A program made the translations under genes and the position numbers. Under the pieces are notes generated by a model. The model saw only the letters and a program-made list of their open reading frames with translations. It had not been told where the DNA came from and made no database searches. From NCBI RefSeq assembly GCF_009827305.1, contig NZ_WTYJ01000002.1:1-64000 (forward strand): a stretch of DNA of 64,000 bases. The letters run 5' to 3'. This DNA is from Croceibacterium xixiisoli (GTDB lineage Bacteria > Pseudomonadota > Alphaproteobacteria > Sphingomonadales > Sphingomonadaceae). Positions 44,772 to 54,303 of the stretch are shown piece after piece. Within the stretch, counting starts at the first letter, position 1; each line of letters starts with the position of its first letter.

Positions 44772-45599
44772 TCACCCCCGCCCGAACACTGGCTCCCCCG
44801 CGCGCTGCACGGCGATCCGTTCCACCAGCCCATCGCGCAAATGATAGGTCACGATCACCCGCACATCGATCCATTCGCCCTGCGCCAGCGGACCCACCAC
44901 GAAATCGGGCGCATCGGCCACGGCGGTGAAGCGGCTGGTGGTGTCGGCCACGATCTGCGTCTCGCTCGCCTCCACCCCATGCACGGTCAGGCTTTCGCGC
45001 ACTGTGCGGAACATGGCGCTGTAGAAGGCGGCAATGCCGTCCCGGCCCCTGATCGGCGGCACGGAGGGCAGGGCCAGTTCCACATCCTCGGTATAGAACA
45101 GCGAATAGCGCGCCGGATCGCCCGCGCTGAAGGCGGCGGTATAGGCGTCATAGGCGGCCAGCTGGCTGGGGTGCGGGCCAAGCTTGGGCAGGTGGGTTAC
45201 CCCCTGGCCGGGCGGCCAGGTCATGGTCTTCAGCCAGGCGACCTTGCCATCATCGTCGATGTCATAACGGGCGAGGAACTTCACCGTCACGCTGTCCCCC
45301 GGCAGCAGCGCACCGAAGGGGAAATCCGGCCGCGCCTTCGTGGCATGGAAATCCATGTCGATCTCGGCAAAGACCGTGCGCCCATCCTGCAGATAATGCT
45401 GCACGCGCGGGCATTCGCGTACGCCATCATGCGCCCAACCCAGAAATTCGCGCATCGCCGGCTTGCCCCGCCGCAACCCGCCGCTGCTTTCCATCACGCA
45501 ATCATCGGCAAACCAGTGCTCGATCAGCGCCGCATCATCGCCGCTGTTGAACAGGGCGATATAGGCATCGTAATCGAAACGGGGATGATCGCCGCCCAC
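44772..45599 (-). CDS. tandem SnoaL-like (NTF2-fold) protein
   Basis: A 275-residue protein made of two NTF2-like domains. The first (about 5-140) has YIALFNSGDDAALIEHWFADDCVMES and GKPAMREFLGWAHDG; the second (about 145-275) repeats the pattern as YTAAFSAGDPARYSLFYTEDVELALP and GRDGIAAFYSAMFR. SnoaL-like folds act as isomerases, hydrolases or binding proteins; the function here is unknown. It begins with GTG only four bases after the pccA stop, so it belongs to that operon. Confidence 0.82.
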   Translation of the reverse strand: MGGDHPRFDYDAYIALFNSGDDAALIEHWFADDCVMESSGGLRRGKPAMREFLGWAHDGVRECPRVQHYLQDGRTVFAEIDMDFHATKARPDFPFGALLPGDSVTVKFLARYDIDDDGKVAWLKTMTWPPGQGVTHLPKLGPHPSQLAAYDAYTAAFSAGDPARYSLFYTEDVELALPSVPPIRGRDGIAAFYSAMFRTVRESLTVHGVEASETQIVADTTSRFTAVADAPDFVVGPLAQGEWIDVRVIVTYHLRDGLVERIAVQRAGEPVFGRG

Positions 45600-45603
45600 C
45601 CTC

Positions 45604-47673
45604 TCACTCCAGTTCCAGGATCACAGCATCGGTGGCCAGGCTTGCGCCCTGTTCCACCGCGATCCGCGCGACGCGACCGGATTTTTCGGCCCGCAGGATG
45701 TTTTCCATCTTCATCGCCTCCACCGTGGCCAGCGGCTGGCCCGGCTCCACCGCATCGCCCGGCGCCACATGCAGCCGGGTCAGCAGGCCGGGCATGGGGC
45801 AGATCAGGAAGCGGGAAAGATCGGGCGGCACCTTCTCGATCATGTGCTGCATCAGTGGCGCCACATGCGCGGGCAGCACCAGCACATCATGGCTCGCGCC
45901 CTGCGTCGTCAGCCGCCAGCCGCGCGCCTGCCGCCGCACGATGATCGACAGCGACTGCTTCACCCCATCCACGGCACCATCAGCCTGGGCCAGCATCTGC
46001 CCCGGCATCCAGTCGCAATGACCGTCCACCTGCACGCCATCCACCATGGCATGGCCGTCTCCCAGGGTGACGTCGAGGCTTTGCCCATTCATCCGCACCA
46101 CCCAGTGGCTGGAAAGCGGCGGCGGGCCGTTCAGCCCGCCCGATGTCCGCCGTGCACGCGCCTGATGCGTATGCTCGATCCCCGCAGCAATCGCCGCGAT
46201 CACCCTTTGCCGCGCGGCATCGGCCGGGGCGCCGTGGAACCCCTCCGGATATTCTTCTGCGATGAAACCGGTGGTCAGTTCGCCCGAGCGGAACCGGGGG
46301 TGCTGCATCAGGGCGGACAGGAAATCGACATTGTGCCCCGGCCCTTCGATCACGAACCGGTCCAGCGCGGCAATCTGCAGATCGGCGGCCGCTTCCCGTG
46401 TCGGGGCATGGGTGATCAGCTTGGCGATCATCGGATCGTAGAAGATCGACACCTCGCCGCCTTCGGCCACCCCGTCATCCACCCGCACCACGCCAGCGGC
46501 GTTCAGCGGCACGCCCGCCTCGCTCTGCGCAAAGGGCGCCTGATGCAGCGTGGCCGGGGGCGGGCGGTATCGCACCAACCGCCCGGTGCTGGGCAGGAAC
46601 CCGCGATAGGGATCTTCGGCATAGACGCGGTTTTCGATCGCCCAGCCGTTGATGCCAATCTGATCCTGGGTGAAGGGCAGCGTCTGCCCCGCCGCCACGC
46701 GGATCATCTGTTCCACCAGATCGACGCCGGTGATCATCTCCGTCACCGGATGTTCCACCTGCAGCCGGGTGTTCATTTCCAGGAAATAGAAACTTTCCCC
46801 CGTCGGGTCCGCCCCGCTGACGATCAGTTCCACCGTGCCGGCCGAATGATAACCCACCGCCCGCGCCAGCGCGACCGCCTGTTCCCCCATGCGGCGCCGC
46901 ATCTGTGGCGTGACGAAGGGGGATGGCGCTTCCTCAACCACCTTCTGATGGCGCCGCTGGATCGAACATTCGCGTTCGTTCAGATAGACTATGTTGCCCT
47001 GCTTATCGCCCAGCAGCTGGATTTCGATATGGCGCGGGCTTTCGATGAATTTCTCGATGAAAACCCGATCATCGCCGAAGGAATTGAGCCCTTCGCGCTG
47101 GGTCGCCTCAAACCCTTCGCGCACGTCGCGATCGTTCCAGGCCAGCCGCATGCCCTTGCCACCGCCGCCGGCGCTGGCCTTCATCATCACCGGGTATCCG
47201 ATCCGGTTTGCCTCGCTCAGCGCATGGTCCGTATCGGCGATCGCATCGGGCGATCCGGGCACGACATTCACCCCGGCCTGCGCAGCCAGCCGCTTGCTGG
47301 CGATCTTGTCCCCCATGGCGGCGATGGCGCCGGCCGGTGGGCCGATGAAGACCAGTCCCTGCGCCTCCAGCGCCTCGACGAAACTGGCCCGTTCGGACAG
47401 GAAGCCATAGCCGGGATGCACCGCCTCCGCCCCCGTGGCGAGGCAGGCTTCGATGATGCGTTCGGGCAACAGATAGCTTTCCGCGGCGGGCGCCGGGCCG
47501 ATCCGCACCGCGTCATCCGCCAGTGCCACATGCGGGCTGCGCGTATCGGCATCGGAATAGACGGCCACCGTGGCGATCCCCATCCGCCGCGCGGTGCGGA
47601 TCACGCGGCAGGCGATCTCTCCGCGATTGGCGATCAGGATCTTGCCGAACATGCGCGTGTTTTCCTGGCTCAT
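45604..47673 (-). CDS. pccA: propionyl-CoA carboxylase alpha subunit (biotin carboxylase + BCCP)
   Basis: A 689-residue protein. The biotin carboxylase part (about 8-455) begins MFGKILIANRGEIACRVIRTA and has the ATP-grasp loop KASAGGGGKGMRLAW and EMNTRLQVEHPVTE. A linker domain follows, then the biotinyl domain with the biotin-accepting lysine in VEAMKMENILRAEKSG (about 655). LICPMPGLLTRLHVAPGD just before it is typical of PccA rather than of acetyl- or methylcrotonyl-CoA carboxylase. With epimerase and mutase genes nearby this supports a propionyl-CoA role. No beta subunit (PccB) is in the window. GGGGACAGG precedes the ATG at 47673. Confidence 0.9.
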   Translation of the reverse strand: MSQENTRMFGKILIANRGEIACRVIRTARRMGIATVAVYSDADTRSPHVALADDAVRIGPAPAAESYLLPERIIEACLATGAEAVHPGYGFLSERASFVEALEAQGLVFIGPPAGAIAAMGDKIASKRLAAQAGVNVVPGSPDAIADTDHALSEANRIGYPVMMKASAGGGGKGMRLAWNDRDVREGFEATQREGLNSFGDDRVFIEKFIESPRHIEIQLLGDKQGNIVYLNERECSIQRRHQKVVEEAPSPFVTPQMRRRMGEQAVALARAVGYHSAGTVELIVSGADPTGESFYFLEMNTRLQVEHPVTEMITGVDLVEQMIRVAAGQTLPFTQDQIGINGWAIENRVYAEDPYRGFLPSTGRLVRYRPPPATLHQAPFAQSEAGVPLNAAGVVRVDDGVAEGGEVSIFYDPMIAKLITHAPTREAAADLQIAALDRFVIEGPGHNVDFLSALMQHPRFRSGELTTGFIAEEYPEGFHGAPADAARQRVIAAIAAGIEHTHQARARRTSGGLNGPPPLSSHWVVRMNGQSLDVTLGDGHAMVDGVQVDGHCDWMPGQMLAQADGAVDGVKQSLSIIVRRQARGWRLTTQGASHDVLVLPAHVAPLMQHMIEKVPPDLSRFLICPMPGLLTRLHVAPGDAVEPGQPLATVEAMKMENILRAEKSGRVARIAVEQGASLATDAVILELE

Positions 47674-47796
47674 CCTGTCCCCATCCTTGTCGCTGCGCCC
47701 GCCGCCGCTTCATGGCGATGGCGTGACGGCTGGCTCAGTCTGCGCTGTCTGCCGGGAAAATCAATCCGGGCTGGCCGCCATATTGCCGAACCGGCG

Positions 47797-48201
47797 TCAT
47801 CCGCCTTCCTGTATCATCAGCTTCAATTGCCTCGTGCGTTCCTGCGTCAGATAGATGTGGCACAGCGCCACCAGCGTGGGCTGCATCGATCCCCCGCGCG
47901 CCCGATATCCGGCATTGATGCACTGGGTGTCGCGAAATTTCAGCCAGGCCCGCTGGGAATCCAGCAGCACCTCGAAATAGCCCTTGCCGGGCATGTTCGG
48001 GCTTGCGGCATCGGCCGCTTTCATATGGTCGCTGGTGATGCGCCACTGCCGGTTGAGTTCGACATCGGCCGCCTCATAATCCCTCGCGGCGCAGAACCGC
48101 ATGTCGCTCTGCGTCACGGGATCGGCACAATTGGGGTAGGCCGGCTCAGCGGCAGCCTGCGCCGCAGCAACCATCAGCAGGGTGCTTGTCAGCATGCTCA
48201 T
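47797..48201 (-). CDS. LprI/DUF1311 exported protein, paralogue A
   Basis: A 134-residue protein with a signal peptide (MSMLTSTLLMVAAAQAAAEP). The mature domain has NCADPVTQSDMRFCAARDYEAADVELNRQW and SQRAWLKFRDTQCINAGY, the DUF1311 pattern with four cysteines. LprI of mycobacteria inhibits lysozyme; most relatives are untested. GGAGCAGAGCTG fixes the ATG. It lies 97 bases past a close paralogue, so the pair arose by tandem duplication. Confidence 0.85.
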   Translation of the reverse strand: MSMLTSTLLMVAAAQAAAEPAYPNCADPVTQSDMRFCAARDYEAADVELNRQWRITSDHMKAADAASPNMPGKGYFEVLLDSQRAWLKFRDTQCINAGYRARGGSMQPTLVALCHIYLTQERTRQLKLMIQEGG

Positions 48202-48298
48202 CAGCTCTGCTCCGGCATCATCATGGCGCCACCCATACAGGCTCCCCAATGCGCAGGCAGGGCGTGGTCAGGCGCAGGCAGGGCGCGCATAATCGGTG

Positions 48299-48691
48299 TT
48301 ATCCGCCTTCGCGCGTCAACTGCTTCAGCTGCTCGATCCGCTCCTGCGTCAGCCTTGTGCGGCACATCGAAACCAGCATCGGCTGCATCGATCCGCCACG
48401 CGCCTGATATCCGGCACTGACGCAATGGGTATCGCGATATTTCAGCCAAGCCCGCTGCGCATCCAGCAGTACCGCCGCATAGGTCCGGCCGCGCATGCCC
48501 CGGCTGCTGGCATCGGCTGCCTTCATGTAATCATTGGTAATCCGCCACTGCCGGTTGAGCTCGGCATCCGCCGCCTCGTAATCCAGCCCGGCGCAGCGGT
48601 TCATGTCCGCCTGGGTGGTGGGATCGGCACAGGCCGCAGAGGGGGATCCCGCTGCGGCAATCATCAACAGGCTGCTTGTCAGGATAGTCAT
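48299..48691 (-). CDS. LprI/DUF1311 exported protein, paralogue B
   Basis: A 130-residue protein with signal peptide MTILTSSLLMIAAAGSPSAA and the same DUF1311 domain as its neighbour (ADPTTQADMNRCAGLDYEAADAELNRQWRIT; AQRAWLKYRDTHCVSAGYQARGGSMQP). Long identical blocks, such as ARGGSMQP and LNRQWRIT, show recent duplication. Its ATG shares one base with the metY stop (TGATG), so it is translated with metY. Confidence 0.85.
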   Translation of the reverse strand: MTILTSSLLMIAAAGSPSAACADPTTQADMNRCAGLDYEAADAELNRQWRITNDYMKAADASSRGMRGRTYAAVLLDAQRAWLKYRDTHCVSAGYQARGGSMQPMLVSMCRTRLTQERIEQLKQLTREGG

Positions 48692-49977
48692 CAGATCTGC
48701 TCCAGCGCTTGGGCGATATCGCCAATGATGTCGTCAATATGTTCGATCCCCACCGATACCCGCATCACGTCAGGGCCGGCACCGGCCTGGATCAGCTCCT
48801 CATCCTCCAGCTGGCTGTGGGTGGTCGATGCCGGGTGGATGATCAGCGATCGCGTGTCGCCGATATTGGCCAGATGGCTGAACAGCTTGACGGAGGAGAC
48901 CAGCTTCACCCCGGCCTCATATCCGCCCTTCAGTCCGAAGGTGAACACCCCGCCGCCGCGCCCACCCAGATAGCGTTGCGCCAGCGCGTGATAGGGGTTG
49001 CCCGGCAATCCGGCATAGGACACCCAATCAACCTTGGGGTGGCGTTCCAGCCATTGCGCCAGCGCCAGCGCATTGTCGCAATGCCGTTCCATCCGCAGCG
49101 CCAGCGTCTCCATGCCGGTCAGCGCCAGGAAGGCGTTCATCGGCGCCAGCGCCGGGCCCAGGTCACGCAGCCCCAGCACGCGCGCGGCGATGATGAAGGC
49201 GATCGGCCCGACCGCCTCGGTAAACACAGCGCCGTGATAGGAAGCATTGGGCTCGGTCATGGTCGGGAATTTGCCCTGCGCCGCCCAGTCGAAACGGCCG
49301 GCATCGACGATCAGCCCGCCCACGGAATTGCCATGGCCGTTCAGGAACTTGGTTGCCGAATGGACCACGATATCGGCGCCATGGTCGATCGGGCGGCACA
49401 GCAATGGCGTGGCCAGCGTGTTGTCCACCACCAGCGGCACGCCGGCATCATGCGCGACCTTCGCAATGGCTTCGATATCCTGCACCACGCCGCCGGGGTT
49501 CGCCAGGCTCTCTATAAACACCGCACGGGTCTTGTCGGTGATAGCGCGCGCGACATTGTCGGCGCTGTCGGCATCAACGAACTGCGTGTGCCAGGCCATC
49601 TTGCGGAAACTCTGGCCCAGTTGATTCAGCGATCCGCCATAGAGCTTCTTCGCCGCCACGATCTCGCAGCCCGGTTCCATCAGCGTGTGAAACGTCAGGA
49701 ACTGCGCCGCATGGCCCGAAGCCACCGCCAGCCCCGCCGCGCCCCCTTCCAGCGCGGCGATCTTGCCTTCCAGCGCCGCATTGGTGGGGTTCATGATGCG
49801 GGTGTAGATATTGCCGAATTCCTGCAACCCGAACAGCCGCGCGGCATGATCGACATCGTCGAACACATAGCTGGCCGTTTGATAGATCGGCGTGATCCGC
49901 GCCTTGGTGGTGGGATCGGGCGCGGTGCCCGCGTGGATCGCCAGCGTTTCCGGTTTGCGGATATCGTCAGAACTCAT
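48691..49977 (-). CDS. metY: O-acetylhomoserine aminocarboxypropyltransferase (sulfhydrylase) MetY
   Basis: A 428-residue PLP enzyme of the Cys/Met metabolism group. It begins ETLAIHAGTAPDPTTKARITPIYQTASYVF and has NIYTRIMNPTNAALE, ALEGGAAGLAVASGHAAQFL and the PLP lysine in VHSATKFLNGHGNS (about 208). The length and the long insert seen in MetY, not MetB/MetZ, support O-acetylhomoserine as the substrate; sulfide gives homocysteine. GGAGAGGCCTGC precedes the ATG. No SAM-type riboswitch was recognised in the 250-base leader. First gene of a unit with the LprI pair, pccA and the SnoaL gene. Confidence 0.93.
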   Translation of the reverse strand: MSSDDIRKPETLAIHAGTAPDPTTKARITPIYQTASYVFDDVDHAARLFGLQEFGNIYTRIMNPTNAALEGKIAALEGGAAGLAVASGHAAQFLTFHTLMEPGCEIVAAKKLYGGSLNQLGQSFRKMAWHTQFVDADSADNVARAITDKTRAVFIESLANPGGVVQDIEAIAKVAHDAGVPLVVDNTLATPLLCRPIDHGADIVVHSATKFLNGHGNSVGGLIVDAGRFDWAAQGKFPTMTEPNASYHGAVFTEAVGPIAFIIAARVLGLRDLGPALAPMNAFLALTGMETLALRMERHCDNALALAQWLERHPKVDWVSYAGLPGNPYHALAQRYLGGRGGGVFTFGLKGGYEAGVKLVSSVKLFSHLANIGDTRSLIIHPASTTHSQLEDEELIQAGAGPDVMRVSVGIEHIDDIIGDIAQALEQI

Positions 49978-50111
49978 GCAGGCCTCTCCAAACCCGTTGG
50001 TATCGCCTCATGCTACCCGATTGCGGCCAGACTTCCAGTTCCGACAATGGTCGGGGAAGGGCGGGGTTCCGCAATTTCACGAGCTGGAAAAGTTCGCCCC
50101 TTCGACCCCAT

Positions 50112-50199
50112 CCGCTCGGGCTGAGCCTTTCGAAGCCCGCTCCCGACATCTCCGTACGCGCGTGTTGTGGCTGCCCTTCGACGGGCTCAGGGCGGACGG
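50112..50199. repeat. second inverted pair of the dispersed 17-bp element
   Basis: A degenerate forward copy lies at 50112-50135 (CTGAGCCTTTCGAAG core) and a reverse copy at 50173-50199 containing CCTTCGACGGGCTCAGG (50175-50191), identical to that at 9390-9406. Arm spacing is 39 bases here and 34 there. It sits in the 253-base gap between bioB and metY, two minus-strand units. Confidence 0.8.
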
Positions 50200-50230
50200 A
50201 GGCGGGAAAATGGTGGACAACTAGTGTAGC

Positions 50231-51253
50231 TTACTCAGCCGCTTCCTGCAGTGCGCCGCAGGCCCGCGCGGGTTCTTCGCCCGTCAGCGGCTTCAGCCCC
50301 AAGCGCGCGAACAGCGCGGCATCCTGATCGTCGCCGGCATTGGGCGCGGTCAGCAGTCGGTCCCCGGTGAAGATGCTGTTGGCCCCGGCCAGGAAGCACA
50401 GCGCCTGGGTCGCATCGCTCATGCTTTCGCGCCCGGCGGACAGGCGCACCATGCTCAGCGGCATGCAGATGCGGGCGGTGGCCACGGTGCGCACGAATTC
50501 GATATCGTCGATCTTTGCCATCGGCGTATCGGCCAGCATATCGCCCAGCACCGTACCCTTGACCGGCACCAGCGCATTTACCGGCACGCTTTCGGGATGG
50601 CGGGGCAGGGTGGCCAGCGTGTGGATGAAGCCGACGCGATCCTCCCGCGTTTCGCCCATGCCCACGATCCCGCCCGAACACACATTGATCCCGGCATTGC
50701 GCACATGATCCAGCGTATCCAGCCGGTCGGACATGCAGCGGGTGGAAATCACCCGCTCGTAATATTCCGGGCTGCTGTCGATATTGTGGTTGTAGTAATC
50801 CAGCCCGGCATCGGCCAGCATCGCCGCCTGCTGCGGCGTCAGCATGCCCAGCGTCATGCAGCTTTCCAGCCCCATGTCGCGCACGCCCTTCACGATGCTG
50901 ATGATCGCGGGCATATCCCGGTCCTTCGGATTGCGCCAGGCCGCGCCCATGCAGAACCGCTGGCTGCCAACATCCTTGGCCTGCGCCGCGCGCTGCAGCA
51001 CTTCCTGCACATCCATCAGCTTGCTGGCCTTGACTCCGCTGTCGGCCTTCACGCTCTGCGAACAATAGCCGCAATCTTCCTGGCATCCGCCGGTCTTGAT
51101 CGACAGCAGCGTGCACAGCTGCACCTCATCGGGCTGGTGATGCGCGCGATGCACGCTGGCGGCCCGGAACAGCAATTCGGTGAAGGGAAGGGCGAAGATT
51201 TCCGCGATGTCATCGCGGGTCCAGTCGGTGCGGATTTCGGTCATATGCAGCAT
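50231..51253 (-). CDS. bioB: biotin synthase BioB
   Basis: A 340-residue radical-SAM enzyme. The [4Fe-4S] motif is [15 protein letters not shown] (C-x3-C-x2-C, about 55-63), followed by VQLCTLL-type family context, [28 protein letters not shown] and [10 protein letters not shown]. The second cluster residues are in [10 protein letters not shown] and [11 protein letters not shown]. It inserts sulfur into dethiobiotin. The ATG at 51253 follows GGAAGG; the one at 51244 has no ribosome site. Last gene of the epimerase-mutase-DUF3445-bioB unit, and it supplies the cofactor for PccA of the next unit. Confidence 0.96.
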   Translation of the reverse strand: MLHMTEIRTDWTRDDIAEIFALPFTELLFRAASVHRAHHQPDEVQLCTLLSIKTGGCQEDCGYCSQSVKADSGVKASKLMDVQEVLQRAAQAKDVGSQRFCMGAAWRNPKDRDMPAIISIVKGVRDMGLESCMTLGMLTPQQAAMLADAGLDYYNHNIDSSPEYYERVISTRCMSDRLDTLDHVRNAGINVCSGGIVGMGETREDRVGFIHTLATLPRHPESVPVNALVPVKGTVLGDMLADTPMAKIDDIEFVRTVATARICMPLSMVRLSAGRESMSDATQALCFLAGANSIFTGDRLLTAPNAGDDQDAALFARLGLKPLTGEEPARACGALQEAAE

Positions 51254-51285
51254 CGATAGCGCGCCCTTCCGGCGTGGCAAAGGGC

Positions 51286-52077
51286 TCAGTCCGCGCGGTT
51301 GCGGCAAAATCCCGCCAGCGCGCCCGCATAGTGCGCCGCCCCGCGCCGGCCCAATTCATCCGCCGGCAGCGTTTCCAGCGCTTGCATCAGCCGCGCATGG
51401 CTGGCGGTGGAAAGCGTGCCGAGCGGGGCAACATAGACCCCGATGGTGAACAGGATCGCGCCAGTTTGCGGCAGACGGCGCAGCGTCTGTCGCTCGCTGC
51501 GGATGAACAGGGTCTTCCCGGCATTGGCGGGTGTCACGTGGGCGAAGGCGCGTTCGGGCGGGGCATCGGCGATCCAGCGCAGTGCTGGGGCTGGGCTGAC
51601 GAACCAGTTGCAGCGGCCAAAAATCCGCCCCGGTTGCAGCGTTGCCATGAAATGATCGACCCCACGCGCCAGCTGCGCGGCATAGCCATGGATGGGGGCA
51701 TGGATCGCGGCCAGGGGCAGGCCGATCTTGTCGCGCGGATGCCAGTCGGTGGGAAAGGCCACCGCCGCCCCGACCAGCCGATAAGTGCCGCTATCGGCCT
51801 GCGGCAGCAGCAGGCACATATCCTCCCACGCCGATCGCGCCGCCCCTTCCAGCCCGCCCGCCACGCCGAGCATCCCGGCTAGTTCGTCTGCTGGCTCGTC
51901 TGCTTCGGGCAACAATTGCACACTGTCGGGATAGGCATCGAACGCGGCCGCCCGCAGCGGCAGATCGGGCGCGGGGTGCAGCCATTCGGCCTCGCCCAGC
52001 GCGCTCAGCCCCATCTTCAACACCCCGCCAGCCCGCGCGCGGGGCAGCAATTCCTCGACCGAAAAGCCGAGCGACAT
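51286..52077 (-). CDS. heme-dependent oxidative N-demethylase-like protein (DUF3445)
   Basis: A 263-residue protein. [46 protein letters not shown] and [23 protein letters not shown] are the strongly conserved DUF3445 blocks. The characterised member is the heme subunit of dimethylamine oxidative N-demethylase. The other subunits of that enzyme are not next to it, so the reaction here is open. It starts three bases after the mutase stop and ends 32 bases before bioB, so it is co-transcribed with them. Confidence 0.88.
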   Translation of the reverse strand: MSLGFSVEELLPRARAGGVLKMGLSALGEAEWLHPAPDLPLRAAAFDAYPDSVQLLPEADEPADELAGMLGVAGGLEGAARSAWEDMCLLLPQADSGTYRLVGAAVAFPTDWHPRDKIGLPLAAIHAPIHGYAAQLARGVDHFMATLQPGRIFGRCNWFVSPAPALRWIADAPPERAFAHVTPANAGKTLFIRSERQTLRRLPQTGAILFTIGVYVAPLGTLSTASHARLMQALETLPADELGRRGAAHYAGALAGFCRNRAD

Positions 52078-52080
52078 GCG

Positions 52081-54303
52081 TCAGCCGTCCGCCGGCGGCA
52101 TATTGTGCCCCAGCAGCCGCAACAGATCGGCCGCACATTCCAGCACATTGGAGCCGGGGCCATAGATGCCCTGGACCCCGGCCGCGCGCAGGAACTCGTA
52201 ATCCTGCGGCGGGATCACGCCACCGGCCACCACCTTGATATCCGCGCGGCCCTGGTCGCGCAGCATGCGGATCAGTTCGGGGATCAGCGTCTTGTGCCCG
52301 GCCGCGAGCGAGCTGGCACCGATCGCATCGACATCCTCAGCCAATGCCAGCCGTGCGGTTTCCCCCGGCGTCTGGAACAGTGGGCCTGAGATCACGGCAA
52401 AGCCCATGTCGGCAAAACCGCTGGCGATCACATTCGCGCCGCGATCATGCCCATCCTGCCCCATCTTGGCGATCAGCACGCGCGGTTTGCGCCCCAGCCG
52501 GCGGGTGACGGCCTCCACCCCCTCCACCACCTGGGCAAAGCGCGGATCGCCTTCATAGGCGGCGGCATAGACGCCGGATACGGGCGCGGGCAGGGTTTCA
52601 TAACGCCCGAACGCCTGTTCCATGGCGGCGGAAATTTCGCCCAGCGTGGCATTGGCTCGTGCGCATTCGACGGCGAGAGCGAGCAGGTTTTCGGTGAGGT
52701 CGGGATCCGTTGGCGCGTGGCGTAGGGTCTGCGGCCCAGCTTCGCTTCCGACAGGCTCAGGCTGAGCGGGCGTGGGTGCCACCGGGGCCACCGCCCGCCC
52801 GGCCGCATCCGTCAGGGCCCGCAAGGCCGCCTGGCACGCGGCCTCATCCCGTTTGGCCCGCACGCGGGTCAGGCGGGCGATCTGCGCTTCGCGTACCTGG
52901 TGGTTGTCCACCTCCAGCGTATCGATCGGCGCTTCGCCTTCCAGTCGATAGCGGTTGACGCCGATGATCGCATCTTCCCCCCGGTCGACCCGTGCCTGGC
53001 GGGCGGCGGCGGCCTGTTCGATCCGCTGCTTGGGCATGCCGCTGGCTACGGCGGCGGTCATTCCGCCCAGCGCATCGGTTTCATCGATCAGCGCCTGCGC
53101 TGCCTCCACCAGCTCGGCGGTCAGCGCCTCGACATAATAGCTGCCGCCCAGCGGATCGATCACGCGGGTGATGCCGGTTTCCTCGGCCAGCACCAGCTGG
53201 GTGTTGCGGGCGATGCGGGCGGAAAAATCGGTCGGCAGGGCCAGCGCCTCATCCAGCGCATTGGTGTGCAGGCTCTGCGTGCCGCCCAGCACGGCGGCCA
53301 GCGCCTCCACCGTGGTGCGGATCACATTGTTGTATGGGTCCTGTTCCTGCAGGCTGACCCCGCTGGTCTGGCAATGGGTGCGCAGCACCTTGCTGCGTTC
53401 GCTGCGGGCGCCGAGCCCGGTCATGGCATCATGCCACAGCCGGCGTGCGGCGCGCAGCTTGGCCACTTCCATGAAGAAATTCATCCCGATGCCGAAGAAG
53501 AACGACAGGCGCGGGGCGAAGCTGTCGACGTCCAGCCCGGCCTGTGTCGCGCGGCGGACATATTCCTTCCCGTCAGCAATGGTGAAGGCCAGTTCCTGCA
53601 CCGCCGTCGCCCCGGCCTCATGCATGTGATAGCCGGAGATGGAGATGGAATTGAAGCGTGGCATCCGCGCCGAGCAATAGGCGATGATATCCGCCACGAT
53701 CCGCATGCTGGGGGCGGGCGGATAGATATAGGTGTTGCGGACCATGAACTCCTTCAGAATATCGTTCTGAATGGTCCCGCTCAGCTGTTCGGGCGGCACG
53801 CCCTGCCGTTCGGCGGCAGCGATATAGAACGCCATCACCGGGATCACCGCGCCGTTCATGGTCATCGATACGGACATCTGGTCCAGCGGAATACCGCCGA
53901 ACAGGATCGCCATATCCTCCACCGTATCGATCGCCACGCCGGCCTTGCCGACATCGCCCACCACGCGCGGATGATCGGAATCATATCCGCGATGGGTGGC
54001 CAGATCGAAGGCGACCGACAGGCCTTTCTGCCCGGCGGCCAGATTACGGCGGTAGAAGGCGTTGCTTTCCTCCGCGGTCGAAAACCCCGCATATTGGCGG
54101 ATGGTCCAGGGCCGGCCGGTGTACATGCTGGCATAGGGCCCGCGCGTGAACGGGGCGAAGCCGGGCAGGCCCTGATTCTCGGCCGGCAGATCCTCGGCGG
54201 TATAGAGCGGCTGGATGGCGATGCCTTCGGGCGTGTGCCAGGTCGCATCGCGCCCCTGCAATTCCTTGTCGGCCTTCGCCTGCCAGTCGGAACGGTCAGC
54301 CAT
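52081..54303 (-). CDS. methylmalonyl-CoA mutase (single-chain, B12-dependent)
   Basis: A 740-residue protein with both parts in one chain. The substrate barrel (about 25-520) has [39 protein letters not shown] and the [21 protein letters not shown] block. A Pro/Ala-rich linker follows, then the cobalamin-binding domain (about 600-740) with [15 protein letters not shown], whose histidine ligates cobalt, and [12 protein letters not shown]. It converts methylmalonyl-CoA to succinyl-CoA. It overlaps the epimerase gene by eight bases. A MeaB chaperone gene is not in the window. The linker contains a REP-like sequence. ATG 54315 would add four residues. Confidence 0.95.
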   Translation of the reverse strand: MADRSDWQAKADKELQGRDATWHTPEGIAIQPLYTAEDLPAENQGLPGFAPFTRGPYASMYTGRPWTIRQYAGFSTAEESNAFYRRNLAAGQKGLSVAFDLATHRGYDSDHPRVVGDVGKAGVAIDTVEDMAILFGGIPLDQMSVSMTMNGAVIPVMAFYIAAAERQGVPPEQLSGTIQNDILKEFMVRNTYIYPPAPSMRIVADIIAYCSARMPRFNSISISGYHMHEAGATAVQELAFTIADGKEYVRRATQAGLDVDSFAPRLSFFFGIGMNFFMEVAKLRAARRLWHDAMTGLGARSERSKVLRTHCQTSGVSLQEQDPYNNVIRTTVEALAAVLGGTQSLHTNALDEALALPTDFSARIARNTQLVLAEETGITRVIDPLGGSYYVEALTAELVEAAQALIDETDALGGMTAAVASGMPKQRIEQAAAARQARVDRGEDAIIGVNRYRLEGEAPIDTLEVDNHQVREAQIARLTRVRAKRDEAACQAALRALTDAAGRAVAPVAPTPAQPEPVGSEAGPQTLRHAPTDPDLTENLLALAVECARANATLGEISAAMEQAFGRYETLPAPVSGVYAAAYEGDPRFAQVVEGVEAVTRRLGRKPRVLIAKMGQDGHDRGANVIASGFADMGFAVISGPLFQTPGETARLALAEDVDAIGASSLAAGHKTLIPELIRMLRDQGRADIKVVAGGVIPPQDYEFLRAAGVQGIYGPGSNVLECAADLLRLLGHNMPPADG
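52745..52769. repeat. degenerate copy of the dispersed element inside the mutase gene
   Basis: Read on the minus strand, CCTGAGCCTGTCGGAAG differs at only three positions from the 17-mer of 9339-9355, and the preceding CCGCTCAG also matches the extended element. It encodes part of the Pro/Glu-rich interdomain linker ([11 protein letters not shown]) in frame. Confidence 0.6.

Noticed and set aside
45769-48420. An 883-codon open frame on the plus strand opposite pccA and the LprI genes
   Set aside because: Same codon-bias shadow effect; it crosses several real genes and has no recognisable domain.
49978-50230. A SAM-responsive riboswitch in front of metY
   Set aside because: No conserved SAM-I, SAM-II or SAM/SAH core could be read; the gap is explained by a repeat pair and a short hairpin.
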